Shown here: positions 17,307 through 27,850 of the stretch, in pieces
Position numbering within the stretch: position 1 is the first letter of the stretch
Layout of the letters: every line of letters starts with the position of its first letter
Assembly: GCA_937897985.1 (NCBI GenBank)
Contig: CALCBD010000061.1
Location: 116,470-180,469 of the forward strand
DNA: 64,000 bases
Reading direction: 5' to 3'
DNA from: an uncultured Paludibacter sp.
GTDB lineage: Bacteria; Bacteroidota; Bacteroidia; Bacteroidales; Paludibacteraceae
Translations under genes and position numbers: made by a program
Notes under the pieces: model-generated
The model's input: only the letters and a program-made list of their open reading frames with translations
Database searches by the model: none
Told to the model about the DNA's origin: nothing

Positions 17307-20300
17307 TTATTTCTTCAGCACCACTTCACGCGTCATGCCATGCTGACATTTGACCAGCAGAGTGGTTGTTCCTTTTTCAGATTTGAGGATCGAGATGAAT
17401 TCGGATTTTCCTACTGTTTTCCACGTTCCCTTTATCTGTACTTCTACAGTAGATACTGCCGAATCGTTACTGATCCATGGCATGGAATATACGCTGCGTT
17501 CGAGGGGTTTACCGTTTACATCATAACTGAGGTCGGGTTTTCCATTGTAGAAATGTAAATCGGGATCGCAAATGCTGATCAACATCTGTCCATTTGCTGA
17601 CCCGGAGGTCATTAGCATACAAGGAGCGCTTACTTCAATCACTTCAGTTTTAGCTTTAATTTTTCCTGCTTCGAAAAGCGCATAACCGGTTGCTTTTGTC
17701 TTTTTATCGAGTACAATATGAGCCGCTGAATCGTGTTGCAGTACCGTGTAGGGCAGGTCAGTTTTCGAAACAAATGATTTGGACACTGAAGCAAGTTCGT
17801 TTACAGAAGGCTGAACCAGTACCATGTATTCGTAAGCAGCATTGTGTGGGGCGACACCATGGTCGATGGCAGCCAGTGCAAAATTATTTTGCGTGGGCTC
17901 GTCGGTTTCTTCATCGAGTGAATTCTGAAGTGATTTACTGAATTTTATATTTCCGTTTTTAACAAAAAACCAGTTATTTAAACCATCACCTGTGAAAATT
18001 TTTGAATTCACGGTACTTTCACTATAAGGGAAATCAGTAATTTCGCGTCCGTTCACATTGATGGCCTGATTTGTTTCAGGTAAAAACACCTGATACAAAG
18101 TGGTATGAACAGCTTTCCCGCTCAAATCCGAACGAATACCGGAACCCAAAGCCACAATACGGTTATCGAAAAAGAAATAAGATTTACGGGCATGTAACGA
18201 ACCATTGTATTTAGCATTTTCGTGCAGCTTCATGGCGAAGATTCCCTGTTGGTTCCGGTGCGAGAGACTACCTGCAAAAGCTTCGTCGGACAATAACATT
18301 TCCTCGTAACCCGATTCGGCATCTAAGTTTTTCACATCGGCCCTCAGTTCTTTCATTGGCAAAACGGCAGCAGTTGTACCGGGAAAATGATTCCAGTCCC
18401 AGCCCTTCTGATTGAAACCCGAGCCAAAGTTCGAAACGGGATTTCCGGTTGCCAGTATCTGAAGGTTACCATGATTGAGGTAACGGCCGTACAAATTGGC
18501 ACCCACATAGGTTTCGGTAGCCCACAGGTAACGGCTGAAACCCATGGCTGTCGCCAGCCAGTTGTCGCGACGGTGCACGTTGAGACAAGAATAATTGTAA
18601 CTCCGGTTGCCGTTGGGTGCCTTCTCGGGCTGAATTCCCTGCGCTTTGAACTGTTGAACAAATTTTGCCTTCGGATTTGTTTCGAGTCGCAGATAAGCAG
18701 CTGCAAGTTCAGAGTCGGTTTTAGCCGAATAATCGGGCGTGCCGGTGGAAGCCAACAATGCATAATGTTCGGTAAACAAATGGCCCTTACCATCAGGATG
18801 ACGTCCGGAGAGTGAAAGAGGCCAGGTTTGGAGATTACAGTAATTGCGCATTGACAGCAATGCATTTTTCAGATGATTTCGTCCCACACTATCGGGTTGA
18901 AAATCTGTATTACACATTAAAACATTGGCAGTCACTGCCCCTTCGAGTCCGCCGACTGCATAAGCCGGATAATTATGCCGGTGATGGTAAATTGAACCAT
19001 CGGGCTTAAATCCATCCTCAGTACCCGGCGTAAACAGGAAACCATTGTCGATCCAGCGTTTAAGGGCAATCAGATAAGTTACTTTCATGGAAGAAGTATC
19101 GTCGAGCATCAAAATTCCTGACAGTCGCGCGATTAAACTTGTATTGAATGCATCGATATCCATGCCGGGAGCCTCAGGTTTGGTTTTGATTTCACCGGTA
19201 CCGGCAAACCATTCCATTGCCTGCTGAACTTCAGAATCGATTTTTGCATTTCGGAGCGGCTGTTTCATAAGAAAAGCTGCAGTGTAGTAATTACGCATGC
19301 TGTAGCCCAAATGGTGAAGAGTCCCGAGTGCGCTTCCGGCCTGAAAACCCTGATCGAGCAAATGTCGCATAAGCATCACAAACATGTCGGCAATTTTTTG
19401 TTTTTCTTCAGGATTCGGGTTTAAATGATATGAAACCGCCATATTGAGTAATAATTTATTACATTCGCTCACTCCCATCGGATTTGCATACAGCAATTTA
19501 TAATTTTCGGCTCCGAGGTATTCATAGGTTTCGCCATAACGCTCGAAAAATACCGGCAACCCATACAACGAGCCATCGGCATTTACGGTGATTCCATAAG
19601 CGTTAAACGATTCGGTAAGCCGTATTAGGGGTATTGCCTTTTTACCTTCGAGCAAAAATCCGGTCAGGCGTTTTTCTATGGTTTTAACACTTTGGATGTC
19701 GGTGGAGGCCAAAGTAGCAGGAACAGGCAGGTCAAAACTTTTGTTCCATGAACGTAACAAAACAAGCCAGTGATTGGTGGTCGACGGGTTGATATAAGGA
19801 GCCTGAAAATCGGCAGTGTGCTGTCGTACATCCTGCAGGGAAGCAAGGATGATATGATCGAACAACAGTTCGCCCGATGGCAGAGAAGGTGCAGTAACCC
19901 GCATTTCGTCCATGCCCGTTTCAGGTTTTCCCTGCATATCGCGGTCGAAAGCTATCCATGCGCCACGCCAACCGGTAAAATTCAGTCCGTATTCGAACCA
20001 CGAACAAACCCGTCCCTTTTTCAGAAATTCGACTTTTAATTTTGCATCCTTCAACGGAGTCCGCGAATAGACCCAGAACACAAAAGTAGCGACTGAATTA
20101 TCTTTGCTTTTGTTATTGTGGGGCTGATAAGCAACCGGTTGTTTTATACTCCACTGAGCATTGGGTGCACTCCACTTCCACACCAGACTTTTGGACAAAT
20201 GTTTGAAATGTTCGCCGGTAATTGAAAATTGTGAGTTATTATCGCCCGTGACCGGGAAAATTCCTTCTTCAAACGAAAGAATAGCCGGATTTGTGAATTG

Positions 20301-20375
20301 TACCGGTTGAGCGGTTGAATTTAATGAGAGAATCAACAAAAAAATAAAAACCGGAAACACAATTACTTTCTTCAT
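17307..20375 (-). CDS. Chondroitin sulfate ABC lyase-like enzyme (PL8)
   Basis: This 1022-residue lyase starts at MKKVIVFPVFIF, a signal peptide; a start 30 bp upstream adds only MSANKLNSDI. The N-terminal Lyase_N sandwich (about 25-200) contains LSFEEGIFPVTGDNNSQF and FTGWRGAWIAFDRDM. The helical catalytic domain carries DGSIYHHRHNYPAYAVGG, where His465 and Tyr472 keep the seven-residue spacing known from Proteus vulgaris chondroitinase ABC (His501/Tyr508). The length is also close to that enzyme (about 1000 residues). The C-terminal sandwiches are typical of PL8. It cleaves uronic-acid linkages by beta-elimination, probably in chondroitin, dermatan or hyaluronan. It is the last gene of unit 6, right after GH88 (30-bp gap), which acts on unsaturated products. 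No T9SS tail is present, so a periplasmic place is likely. Confidence 0.92.
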   Translation of the reverse strand: MKKVIVFPVFIFLLILSLNSTAQPVQFTNPAILSFEEGIFPVTGDNNSQFSITGEHFKHLSKSLVWKWSAPNAQWSIKQPVAYQPHNNKSKDNSVATFVFWVYSRTPLKDAKLKVEFLKKGRVCSWFEYGLNFTGWRGAWIAFDRDMQGKPETGMDEMRVTAPSLPSGELLFDHIILASLQDVRQHTADFQAPYINPSTTNHWLVLLRSWNKSFDLPVPATLASTDIQSVKTIEKRLTGFLLEGKKAIPLIRLTESFNAYGITVNADGSLYGLPVFFERYGETYEYLGAENYKLLYANPMGVSECNKLLLNMAVSYHLNPNPEEKQKIADMFVMLMRHLLDQGFQAGSALGTLHHLGYSMRNYYTAAFLMKQPLRNAKIDSEVQQAMEWFAGTGEIKTKPEAPGMDIDAFNTSLIARLSGILMLDDTSSMKVTYLIALKRWIDNGFLFTPGTEDGFKPDGSIYHHRHNYPAYAVGGLEGAVTANVLMCNTDFQPDSVGRNHLKNALLSMRNYCNLQTWPLSLSGRHPDGKGHLFTEHYALLASTGTPDYSAKTDSELAAAYLRLETNPKAKFVQQFKAQGIQPEKAPNGNRSYNYSCLNVHRRDNWLATAMGFSRYLWATETYVGANLYGRYLNHGNLQILATGNPVSNFGSGFNQKGWDWNHFPGTTAAVLPMKELRADVKNLDAESGYEEMLLSDEAFAGSLSHRNQQGIFAMKLHENAKYNGSLHARKSYFFFDNRIVALGSGIRSDLSGKAVHTTLYQVFLPETNQAINVNGREITDFPYSESTVNSKIFTGDGLNNWFFVKNGNIKFSKSLQNSLDEETDEPTQNNFALAAIDHGVAPHNAAYEYMVLVQPSVNELASVSKSFVSKTDLPYTVLQHDSAAHIVLDKKTKATGYALFEAGKIKAKTEVIEVSAPCMLMTSGSANGQMLISICDPDLHFYNGKPDLSYDVNGKPLERSVYSMPWISNDSAVSTVEVQIKGTWKTVGKSEFISILKSEKGTTTLLVKCQHGMTREVVLKK

Positions 20376-20405
20376 TATATCAGAATTCAATTTGTTAGCT
20401 GACAA

Positions 20406-21605
20406 TTAAATTTTCTCTAATGCCTTCTTCCTTGTCAGTGCTTCTAAGAAATAATAATCGGCATAATTCAGCGGAGCATCAATTTCGCTACCGTGAGGAA
20501 TGCTCCCTACCGAGTGCATCAACAGAAAATTACCATTGGTCCCGACGATGGCGCGGTATTTATCGCCCGAGAGCGAAGCAATGATTTTATCGGCCGTTTT
20601 TTTATAGTCAGGATTTCCGAAAGTACTTAATTCGTAGAGTGCCGAGGCCATGATAGCAGCCGCCGAAACATCACGCGGTTCGTTAGGTATGTTGGGTGCA
20701 TTAAAATCCCAGTATGGAATCAGATCGTCGGGCATGGTTTTATTTTTAAAGATATAATTGTAAATCTTACCTGCAAAGTCGAGGTATTTTTCGTCTTTTG
20801 TTTCGCGGTAACAAACAGTAAAACCGTATAAAGCCCAGGCCTGACCGCGTGCCCATGCCGACTCATCAGAGTAGCCCTGTGCCGTACATTTACTGCGAAC
20901 GCCACCTTTAATTTTATCGTAATCCACCACATGATAACAACTGTAATCCTTGCGGAAATGGTTTTCCATGGTCACATTGGCATGGCTGATGGCCATTTTA
21001 CGGTAGGTTGAATCGCCCGACAGGTCGGATGCTTCAAACAAAAGTTCCAGATTCATCATATTGTCGATAATAACCGGACACATCCAGCCACGGGTTCCCT
21101 GCCAGCCACGGTCCTCGTCCCACGACTGAATAACACCCGGTGTCGGACGAAATCGGGTGGCAAGCGATTTGGCAGCTTCGATGATAACTTCTTTGTAGGC
21201 CGGATTTTTTGTTACTCTGTAAGCATTTCCGTAACTTGTACCGATAATAAAACCCACATCGTGATGCCAGGTAAGATATTTTACCGAGTCTAAATTCTCA
21301 GTGTATTTTATTCCCAGTTTTTTCCACTTTTCATCTTTGGTTAAATCATACATATACCACATAGTTCCGGGAAAAAAACCACTCGTCCAGTCGTCGATGG
21401 GAACGTATTCCACTTTATTGTTTTTCAGTGTACGCGGATTGAGTATTTTTCCCGATTGTTCGATGATTTCAACCTGATGACCGATTTGTTTTTCAGCCAC
21501 AGAAATATCCTGCGCCACCAAATCATTCATTTCTGACTGTGTTTTACAACCAAACCCACTCACCATCATCAATACAATACTAATATTCAACAATTTAGCT
21601 TTCAT
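20406..21605 (-). CDS. GH88 unsaturated glucuronyl hydrolase
   Basis: The 399-residue protein is a lipoprotein (Cys20 in VSGFGC) with the GH88 alpha/alpha-barrel. The two aspartates that correspond to the catalytic pair of the Bacillus enzyme are Asp116 in TWHHDVGF and Asp181 in VIIDNMMN. Other family motifs are DDWTSGFFPG and SDESAWARGQAWALYGF. GH88 adds water to the 4,5-unsaturated uronic acid left by polysaccharide lyases and releases it from the disaccharide. That is the expected next step after the two PL8 lyases encoded on either side. The gap to the upstream lyase gene is 195 bp and holds no clear promoter, so it is read as part of unit 6. Specific preference for sulfated disaccharides cannot be deduced. 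Confidence 0.93.
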   Translation of the reverse strand: MKAKLLNISIVLMMVSGFGCKTQSEMNDLVAQDISVAEKQIGHQVEIIEQSGKILNPRTLKNNKVEYVPIDDWTSGFFPGTMWYMYDLTKDEKWKKLGIKYTENLDSVKYLTWHHDVGFIIGTSYGNAYRVTKNPAYKEVIIEAAKSLATRFRPTPGVIQSWDEDRGWQGTRGWMCPVIIDNMMNLELLFEASDLSGDSTYRKMAISHANVTMENHFRKDYSCYHVVDYDKIKGGVRSKCTAQGYSDESAWARGQAWALYGFTVCYRETKDEKYLDFAGKIYNYIFKNKTMPDDLIPYWDFNAPNIPNEPRDVSAAAIMASALYELSTFGNPDYKKTADKIIASLSGDKYRAIVGTNGNFLLMHSVGSIPHGSEIDAPLNYADYYFLEALTRKKALEKI

Positions 21606-21800
21606 GTGTAGATAATTTTTTTTATGTTATTGCCGGTATCATTTTTCAGAATTTAACTTCTTCACGGTTCGTACGATATGGTTCTTACCGGAAGACAAAG
21701 AATCATCAGAATGTGTTTTTTACCGTTTTATTTTTTTATTTATGTGTTTTAATAAATTCATTCAACCCTGCAGTTGCCCGTCATAGTGATGCCAATAAAT

Positions 21801-24800
21801 TCAATGTTGCCATTTAAAAGTTTGTGACTGATGACCTGCCATCACTTTGCAAATGAATAATCCCTTCTGAAAACCACCGACCGGAATATCCAAAGTCTGC
21901 GTATTTTTTTTTATACTGTTTGAATAAACCATTTGCCCGTTAGGCGAGTAAATATTCAGTATGGCTCCCGTATTTCCGTTTAAATTAAAAATGAAGTGTA
22001 AATTTTCATTATCCTTCGAAAAACGCACAGTGTCATTATCAGTTACTGCCGGAACCGCAGTATTATCATTTTTCATTTTGACAGAAAAATAAACCGGATT
22101 TCCATCAGTCATGGTGACAGTAACCTGAGTCAGGCCACCCGAAGGTTCCGAAAATACAACCTGCCCGTCGTTACTCAGCGGATACCAATCGCCCGTCAGT
22201 GTTAAAATGGTCTGTGAAGGCGACGAAATCCAATCGTAAGTGGCATCAGACACAGGGTTTAAATCAGGATTGCAAACTGCAAAATAATGTCTGTTGGTTA
22301 CCGGATCGAATTTATCCATCAATAAGTTTTCGCCGGTATTAGCTTTCACTATTCCAAAACTGAGATTGGAAGCAGCACCGAAAAAACTGTAGGCAGTGAT
22401 GTTCGCCGGTTTATAAGTAACAGCGTGAACCGAGCTGTTCTGAGCCTGAATCTGATAAATACTGCCGCCTCCGTTTTCCATCTGCGAAGCTAACGCCTGC
22501 ATATCAGTACTGTTGGTTGCCGGTATCACCACAAACGAATAACTCTTAGCCGAAGGTTTCACACCATGATTGAGAAAAGCTTTCACAGCCGGAAGAGTTG
22601 TTGCGGGCGAAGCATAATCGGAACCGGTGTAATTGGGAGTCGACTGGTTATCAAATTTCACATTCAGCGCATCATTCCCTTTCGGAATAAAATATCCTGT
22701 TCCCTGAGGCGTAATGATCCAGTTGTCCGAAGCGGTTGAAAGCGTTGCATTGTAAGGCATCGAAACAACGTTACCATTGACAATCGTATTTCCGTAATTT
22801 GCCGGATTGAGTGTCTGGAACAAATTGGTGGCTGTGGTCATTGCAGTGCTGTAAGTCCCTGACGAACCGATAGAACTTCCGAGACTGATAATCATATTGC
22901 CGAAAGCAAACATCGATTTTTTATAAACCAGATTGGTAGCTGTGAAAGCCGATGACGACCAGGTATCAATCTGATCAAAATCACAGGCAAACATCCCGCA
23001 ATCGTCGAACGATAAAGCACCTGCAAAATTTTTCGTTTTCGTCCGCTGGTCAAAACGTCCGGTTACAGATTTATAAGGCATCATTTCCTGCCATGAAGTA
23101 TAGTGAACTGTTGTTGCTCCGGGCACTACATTCCAGTCCCAGCCACCGCTCGAAGCACTTGATGAGGGATATCCGTTGGATGCCAGCGAACCGGTGTATA
23201 AAATTTCCAGTGATCCGTTGGCCTGGTAACGACCAAAGCGATTGGTATTGTCGTAAATTTCGGCACCAAAAAATTTGGAGGTAGGAGATCGCATCGATGC
23301 TACCCAGTTGCCTTTCCGGAAAATGGCCAGCGGACTGTAGTTGAACTGATAAAATCCTTCATAGGCTTTGACCGGTGCATTGTATTTTGACGTTTTGAAA
23401 AAATAATTATAAGCCGAGGCTGCTTCATCGTCCTGTGCTCCAAGACAATCGGCACCAATCGAAATCAAATAATCAAAATAGGTTTTAGAGAACTGCAGCA
23501 CGGTATCGAAAGGTTTTCGTCCGCTGAGCGAATTGGCAAAATACCTGTTGTCGCCTGTATCAAGAGTTCCCATGATGTATAGGGAAATAATGGCTTTTTT
23601 GAACCGCTGATAAGCGTCGGCCGAAATCCGGAACGACGTACCTTTGAGGTAATACATGTATTGAACCCATGTTTTATAAGCATACATGTAGTTGTTGTAG
23701 TGAGTGTTGTGATGAAAACCGGTACCGTCGGGTTTTAAGATATCGCCTCCGCCCGGTACGTATTCTGTATTTCTATCCAGGTATCTTTTAAAAGCTTTCA
23801 ACTCGCGAACGGCAGTAGTATTATCGGTTTGATAGAGTGCAATTCCCATCATGTGAGGCAGAAACAGGTATATGATATCCGAAACCAGATTTGTCAAATA
23901 TGTATTCTGAGGATAATACAATGTACCGTAAAATGAAAACCACTTAATGAGCTTCAGCACTTCGGTTTTCTGAGCATCGGTGCAAACAGGCAACGCATCG
24001 AGCCATGCAGCAGGAACTTCTTTACAGGTAGTGTATGAATTACTGAAAGTGCGAAAGTTACAACCTTCCGAGAATCCCTGATCGAGCAAATGATCCACAA
24101 AATTCCGGAAAAGATCTTTCGTGGCATTATCTGTTTGAGCGGCAGCCGCCAGAATTTCAACCTTGTTCGAAATATCGGTCACAAATGCGTCGGTCAGTGC
24201 TGTAGCCGAACAGTCGATAACAGCACCTCTTACCGAACCGTCGGAATTCCGTACAATATTGAGCGAATTTACATAAGCTTTTGCCGCATTCAAATCGGTA
24301 GCCGTACCGGCCGATGGTACTCTTTTCAACAAATTGCGCAGCGAATTCAAATCGGCAAGTTCCTGAGAAGTAGGCGTACCGACAGGAATATCGACCGGAT
24401 TGGCAAAAATTGAAATGGAACTGGTATCGGCCGACGAATTAAAATATTTACGATCGAGCACCCACTGACTTCCTGCAATTCGTCCGGTTTCAGTGGTTCG
24501 GTTAAAGTTTACGGCATCAAAATACAATTTGCGGGTAGCCGAAACCGATGTTGGTTTCAGGGTAAACCGCACCGAAGTAATGGTCGACGATAGTGTCGAT
24601 GCATATTCGGTATAAGCGCGGTTAAATTCGTGCCAGCCTTTATAATTGATAAGGTAAACAGCTTTCTTTTTAACTGTGGTGTTGTAAAGAAATTCCACTG
24701 TGAGCGTATCGTACGAAATTTCGGATGAATAGATTTGCAGATATGCGCTGTTTCCTGTACTCGCAATAAAACCGGTGAAAGCCGAAGTAAGTGTAGCCGT

Positions 24801-24980
24801 ACCGCCGGTGGTCCAGCACAGGCTCTGAACTCCGTCTTTATAGTGTTCGGTACTCAGGCTCAGCGAGCCCGACGCAGAGCTTGTCCACTGTGTCGGCACA
24901 TCCGGTTCTTCGAAGTTAAAACTCTGTGCAAATGTATTCAGAGCCACGAAAAGAGATAATATTGTGAGTGCTTTTTTCAT
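21801..24980 (-). CDS. Chondroitin sulfate ABC lyase-like enzyme (PL8) with T9SS tail
   Basis: This 1059-residue enzyme starts at MKKALTILSLFVALNTFAQ (signal peptide); a start seven codons earlier is less likely. It has the Lyase_N domain (FNFEEPDVPTQWTSSASGS) and the helical catalytic domain with DGTGFHHNTHYNNYMYAY, in which His424 and Tyr431 keep the ABC-lyase spacing of seven. C-terminal PL8 sandwiches follow, and the last about 75 residues (AILNIYSPNGQMVYSN, then KGLFICKVMAGHQSQTFKWQH) form a T9SS sorting domain. So, unlike its neighbour ending at 17307, this lyase is probably delivered to the cell surface or medium, where it would make the first cuts. It follows the DUF5017-like lipoprotein with a 21-bp gap. 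Confidence 0.92.
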   Translation of the reverse strand: MKKALTILSLFVALNTFAQSFNFEEPDVPTQWTSSASGSLSLSTEHYKDGVQSLCWTTGGTATLTSAFTGFIASTGNSAYLQIYSSEISYDTLTVEFLYNTTVKKKAVYLINYKGWHEFNRAYTEYASTLSSTITSVRFTLKPTSVSATRKLYFDAVNFNRTTETGRIAGSQWVLDRKYFNSSADTSSISIFANPVDIPVGTPTSQELADLNSLRNLLKRVPSAGTATDLNAAKAYVNSLNIVRNSDGSVRGAVIDCSATALTDAFVTDISNKVEILAAAAQTDNATKDLFRNFVDHLLDQGFSEGCNFRTFSNSYTTCKEVPAAWLDALPVCTDAQKTEVLKLIKWFSFYGTLYYPQNTYLTNLVSDIIYLFLPHMMGIALYQTDNTTAVRELKAFKRYLDRNTEYVPGGGDILKPDGTGFHHNTHYNNYMYAYKTWVQYMYYLKGTSFRISADAYQRFKKAIISLYIMGTLDTGDNRYFANSLSGRKPFDTVLQFSKTYFDYLISIGADCLGAQDDEAASAYNYFFKTSKYNAPVKAYEGFYQFNYSPLAIFRKGNWVASMRSPTSKFFGAEIYDNTNRFGRYQANGSLEILYTGSLASNGYPSSSASSGGWDWNVVPGATTVHYTSWQEMMPYKSVTGRFDQRTKTKNFAGALSFDDCGMFACDFDQIDTWSSSAFTATNLVYKKSMFAFGNMIISLGSSIGSSGTYSTAMTTATNLFQTLNPANYGNTIVNGNVVSMPYNATLSTASDNWIITPQGTGYFIPKGNDALNVKFDNQSTPNYTGSDYASPATTLPAVKAFLNHGVKPSAKSYSFVVIPATNSTDMQALASQMENGGGSIYQIQAQNSSVHAVTYKPANITAYSFFGAASNLSFGIVKANTGENLLMDKFDPVTNRHYFAVCNPDLNPVSDATYDWISSPSQTILTLTGDWYPLSNDGQVVFSEPSGGLTQVTVTMTDGNPVYFSVKMKNDNTAVPAVTDNDTVRFSKDNENLHFIFNLNGNTGAILNIYSPNGQMVYSNSIKKNTQTLDIPVGGFQKGLFICKVMAGHQSQTFKWQH

Positions 24981-25001
24981 TAACAGTAACAGTTCACACA
25001 A

Positions 25002-25973
25002 TTATTTTACTTTGATTATTTTGGTCATACCGGTTTCGGAATGATACTGATAGTTGTCGTTCATTGCTCTGAAACCAACTTTGTAAACTCCGGCTGTATT
25101 GAACGTATACTGATAAGTGCTAACCGAGGTGGATATGGATTTAACAGCCACTCCGGTATCGGGAATACGTGTTGTAGCGAGTTTCGGTGTCGATACCAAC
25201 CAGTCATCATTTAATGCCTGGCCCGCACCCGAAAACACAATCTTGATTACCGAACCGGCAGCACCTACACTTGTCAAATCCCAGATTCCGGTACCACCTG
25301 CTGCCGAATATGGAGCAGTATTGTTCAATAAATCGAGTGCACCGAATCCCATATCGTTAGCCGATAGTGTAGTCACAGCACCTTTTTTGTCGCGCACCAC
25401 CACCTTCAGACTACCGATTTGCCAGGTGGGTTGTATGGCTGTATTGTCAGTGGTTTTGTAACGGAATGCGAGTGTGATTTTAGAATTCACATAGCTTTTC
25501 AATGATATTTTTGAATTGTTGGTAACATTGTTGATTGCCGACAAATTGCAGGTATCACTGAGGTTGATCCAGCTATGATTCAACACAGCCAGTGAATCAG
25601 CTTTTTTATCATTCAGTTTCAATCCTGAAAATGTGGTGGAAAGATATACCTTTAAAGTACCGGGGATATTGCCAAACTGAGGTTTGTTGGTAAAGCTGAG
25701 GTAACATGAATCGATGTCGTTCACCGGAGTTTCGGTAAGTTCACGTTTGTCATATTCATGACCCACTTCGCCACTGTAAAAGGTGATAAATTCGGCATTA
25801 CCGCCGAAGCTAAACACCACCGGAACCGATTTGCTGACAACAAGAGTGTCACCGCTCACCGAACTGTTTTGCGACGTGGCAGTAAAGCTGAAATCGACAG
25901 GATTGATGAGCTGATCGCTACATGAAGCGAGTAACATCAGCAGAAATATCATTGCAATATAAGTATTTTTCAT
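25002..25973 (-). CDS. DUF5017-like surface lipoprotein, probable glycan-binding protein
   Basis: The 323-residue protein has a lipoprotein signal with Cys18 (LLASCSDQL). The N-terminal part SVPVVFSFGGNAEFITFYSGEVGHEYDKRE resembles the DUF5017 domain found in proteins encoded just after susD in many PULs. The C-terminal part (ISTSVSTYQYTFNTAGVYKVGFRAMN) resembles a PKD-like beta-sandwich. By position (directly after susD, 104-bp gap) it corresponds to SusE/SusF or a surface glycan-binding protein. No enzymatic motif is visible. Binding of the PUL substrate at the cell surface is inferred from position only. Confidence 0.8.
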   Translation of the reverse strand: MKNTYIAMIFLLMLLASCSDQLINPVDFSFTATSQNSSVSGDTLVVSKSVPVVFSFGGNAEFITFYSGEVGHEYDKRELTETPVNDIDSCYLSFTNKPQFGNIPGTLKVYLSTTFSGLKLNDKKADSLAVLNHSWINLSDTCNLSAINNVTNNSKISLKSYVNSKITLAFRYKTTDNTAIQPTWQIGSLKVVVRDKKGAVTTLSANDMGFGALDLLNNTAPYSAAGGTGIWDLTSVGAAGSVIKIVFSGAGQALNDDWLVSTPKLATTRIPDTGVAVKSISTSVSTYQYTFNTAGVYKVGFRAMNDNYQYHSETGMTKIIKVK

Positions 25974-26077
25974 ACGTATTTTTATTTTTTTTTGAAAAGT
26001 TTGTTGCTAACTATTCCCATTATTTCAGGGAATAGTTATAAAACTGATTTACTAATTCTGAAAAACCGATTTCAGGT

Positions 26078-27811
26078 TTACCAACCCGGATTATTCTTGA
26101 TAATAAGCTTGTTGACCGACATTTCCATATCCGGAATCGGGAAGTAATTGTAATACGCCGACACTTTAAAATAGTTTTCGGCATATTTGTAATTGGTTCC
26201 CCAGCCCGGACGGGCTACATAACCCGGAATTCCGTTCATGGCTGACTGATAATCGCCCCAGCGAATCAAATCCCATCTTCTGATACCTTCGAAGCAAAGT
26301 TCCATTGCTCTTTCCTTTTTCACTGCGTTTCGGAAATCATCCTTTGTCAGTCCGCTTCCTGTGAGTGGGGTTATTCCGGCTCTGTTCCTCACCTCGTCAA
26401 TAGCGGCATAAGCAAGATCAGTAGGACTGCTGTTGATTTCATTTTCGGCTTCGGCCAGCATTAACAACACATCGCTGTAATGGATAATGGGCACATTGAT
26501 AGGCGTATAATTTTTATTTTTCGGTGTAACCATCTCAAGTTCACGACGGAATTTTGCGTCACAGCGGGTTTTGTTGGCATCGGACGAAGACTGACTCAGA
26601 ACGGTACAGGGTAATCCTTCGACAGTTGTGAGTGATGCCGGTTTTTTACCATAATAATACTGACGTCCGGTCACCTGTTTGGGAGCTGCCGAAGCATAAG
26701 TATATTCGTAAGGAGCGATGTTCCAGTCGCAACGGGCAGTATCGCCTTCCGATTCGTACATTTCGTAAAGTTTCGAAGTGGCATAAATAAATTTATAACT
26801 ATAACCCGGATTGGCCATTCCTTTCAGAGAAGAATAGGCAGGAGTAGTAGAATAATCGTTGGTGGCACCGAAACCAAAGGTATTACCGGCGCGTCCGGCA
26901 GCCTGATCGGGAGTTGAACGGTTTCCGGCTTCCTCGGCTTCCCAGATACTTTCACGAATGCCGGCACTATTGTATTTATCAGTACACATGTCGATAAAAA
27001 TTGAGCTGTAAGGCTTTACCAGTCCGTGAAGTCCGCTGCTTTTAATATCGAGGCATAAGTCCCTGGCGTGAGTATAATATGCTTTAACAGAGTCAGTTGT
27101 ATTTGTCGTAGTATTTCCTACGGCAATGTCCCTGAAATTTTCACCCGCCCTGAACATATAAACACGTGCAAGTATGGCTTTAGCCGCCGATTGGGTTACC
27201 CGGCCTGTATATGATAATTTATCCGATGTATACAAAAAAGGGATAGCAGCATTAATGTCTTTCACTATCTGATTATAAACCTCCTGTTTGGGTGTGCGTG
27301 CCATACTCAGGTTATCAGGCGAATCGACCGATTCCAGACGCATTGGCACATCGCCCCATCCCTGAACAAGATTGAAATAATAAAATGAACGGAGAAATAA
27401 AGCTTCAGCTTTTGCCCTGTCGCGGACAGCCTGAGTAATTGTTGTGTTTTTATCAGCATTTTCAAGCAACATATTAGCGCGGTTGATACCATCGTACAGA
27501 AGTCGCCAGAATTTCATTATCGATGAATTTCCGCTGTTGGCATTATTGCAAACAATACCATCTACCGGATTGGAACGCTGATAGAACGATAAATCGTCGC
27601 CGCCCCCGTTGGTTACCAAATAATCGCTTCCGTAAAATGGTTCCTGCATGAGCGGACTGTAAACCCCGGTAAGGAAAGTCTGCAATTCAGCCTCATTATT
27701 AAAATAGGTTTCAGGCGTCAGGGTATAGGGTTGCTTGTCCAGAAAGTCCGAACACGAAGTCCCTGCAAAAACAAGTACCGAAAAAATGATTGTTTTATAT
27801 ATTGGTCTCAT
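26078..27811 (-). CDS. SusD-like glycan-binding lipoprotein (pair 2)
   Basis: The 577-residue protein has a lipoprotein signal (Cys20 in AGTSCSDFLDK). SusD features are the N-terminal LYDGINRANMLLENAD, the TPR region (AKAEALFLRSFYYFNLVQGWGDVP), and the C-terminal RagB domain (IDEVRNRAGI, then KERAMELCFEGIRRWDLIRWGDY) ending in PIPDMEMSVN and NPGW. It pairs with the SusC encoded 39 bp upstream. This pair is embedded between surface proteins and PL8/GH88 genes, so it is the likelier importer for lyase products, whereas pair 1 sits beside the regulator. Substrate preference is inferred from neighbours only. Confidence 0.95.
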   Translation of the reverse strand: MRPIYKTIIFSVLVFAGTSCSDFLDKQPYTLTPETYFNNEAELQTFLTGVYSPLMQEPFYGSDYLVTNGGGDDLSFYQRSNPVDGIVCNNANSGNSSIMKFWRLLYDGINRANMLLENADKNTTITQAVRDRAKAEALFLRSFYYFNLVQGWGDVPMRLESVDSPDNLSMARTPKQEVYNQIVKDINAAIPFLYTSDKLSYTGRVTQSAAKAILARVYMFRAGENFRDIAVGNTTTNTTDSVKAYYTHARDLCLDIKSSGLHGLVKPYSSIFIDMCTDKYNSAGIRESIWEAEEAGNRSTPDQAAGRAGNTFGFGATNDYSTTPAYSSLKGMANPGYSYKFIYATSKLYEMYESEGDTARCDWNIAPYEYTYASAAPKQVTGRQYYYGKKPASLTTVEGLPCTVLSQSSSDANKTRCDAKFRRELEMVTPKNKNYTPINVPIIHYSDVLLMLAEAENEINSSPTDLAYAAIDEVRNRAGITPLTGSGLTKDDFRNAVKKERAMELCFEGIRRWDLIRWGDYQSAMNGIPGYVARPGWGTNYKYAENYFKVSAYYNYFPIPDMEMSVNKLIIKNNPGW

Positions 27812-27850
27812 ATTTTTAAATTCTTAAAATAATTTCTTTTTTAAATCTGA

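Noticed and set aside
21661..21680. TCGTACGA palindrome in the gap before GH88, like the operator core
   Set aside because: There is no ATTTTA extension, no second half-site 21 bp away and no TAnnTTTG box at the right distance. It is probably chance.
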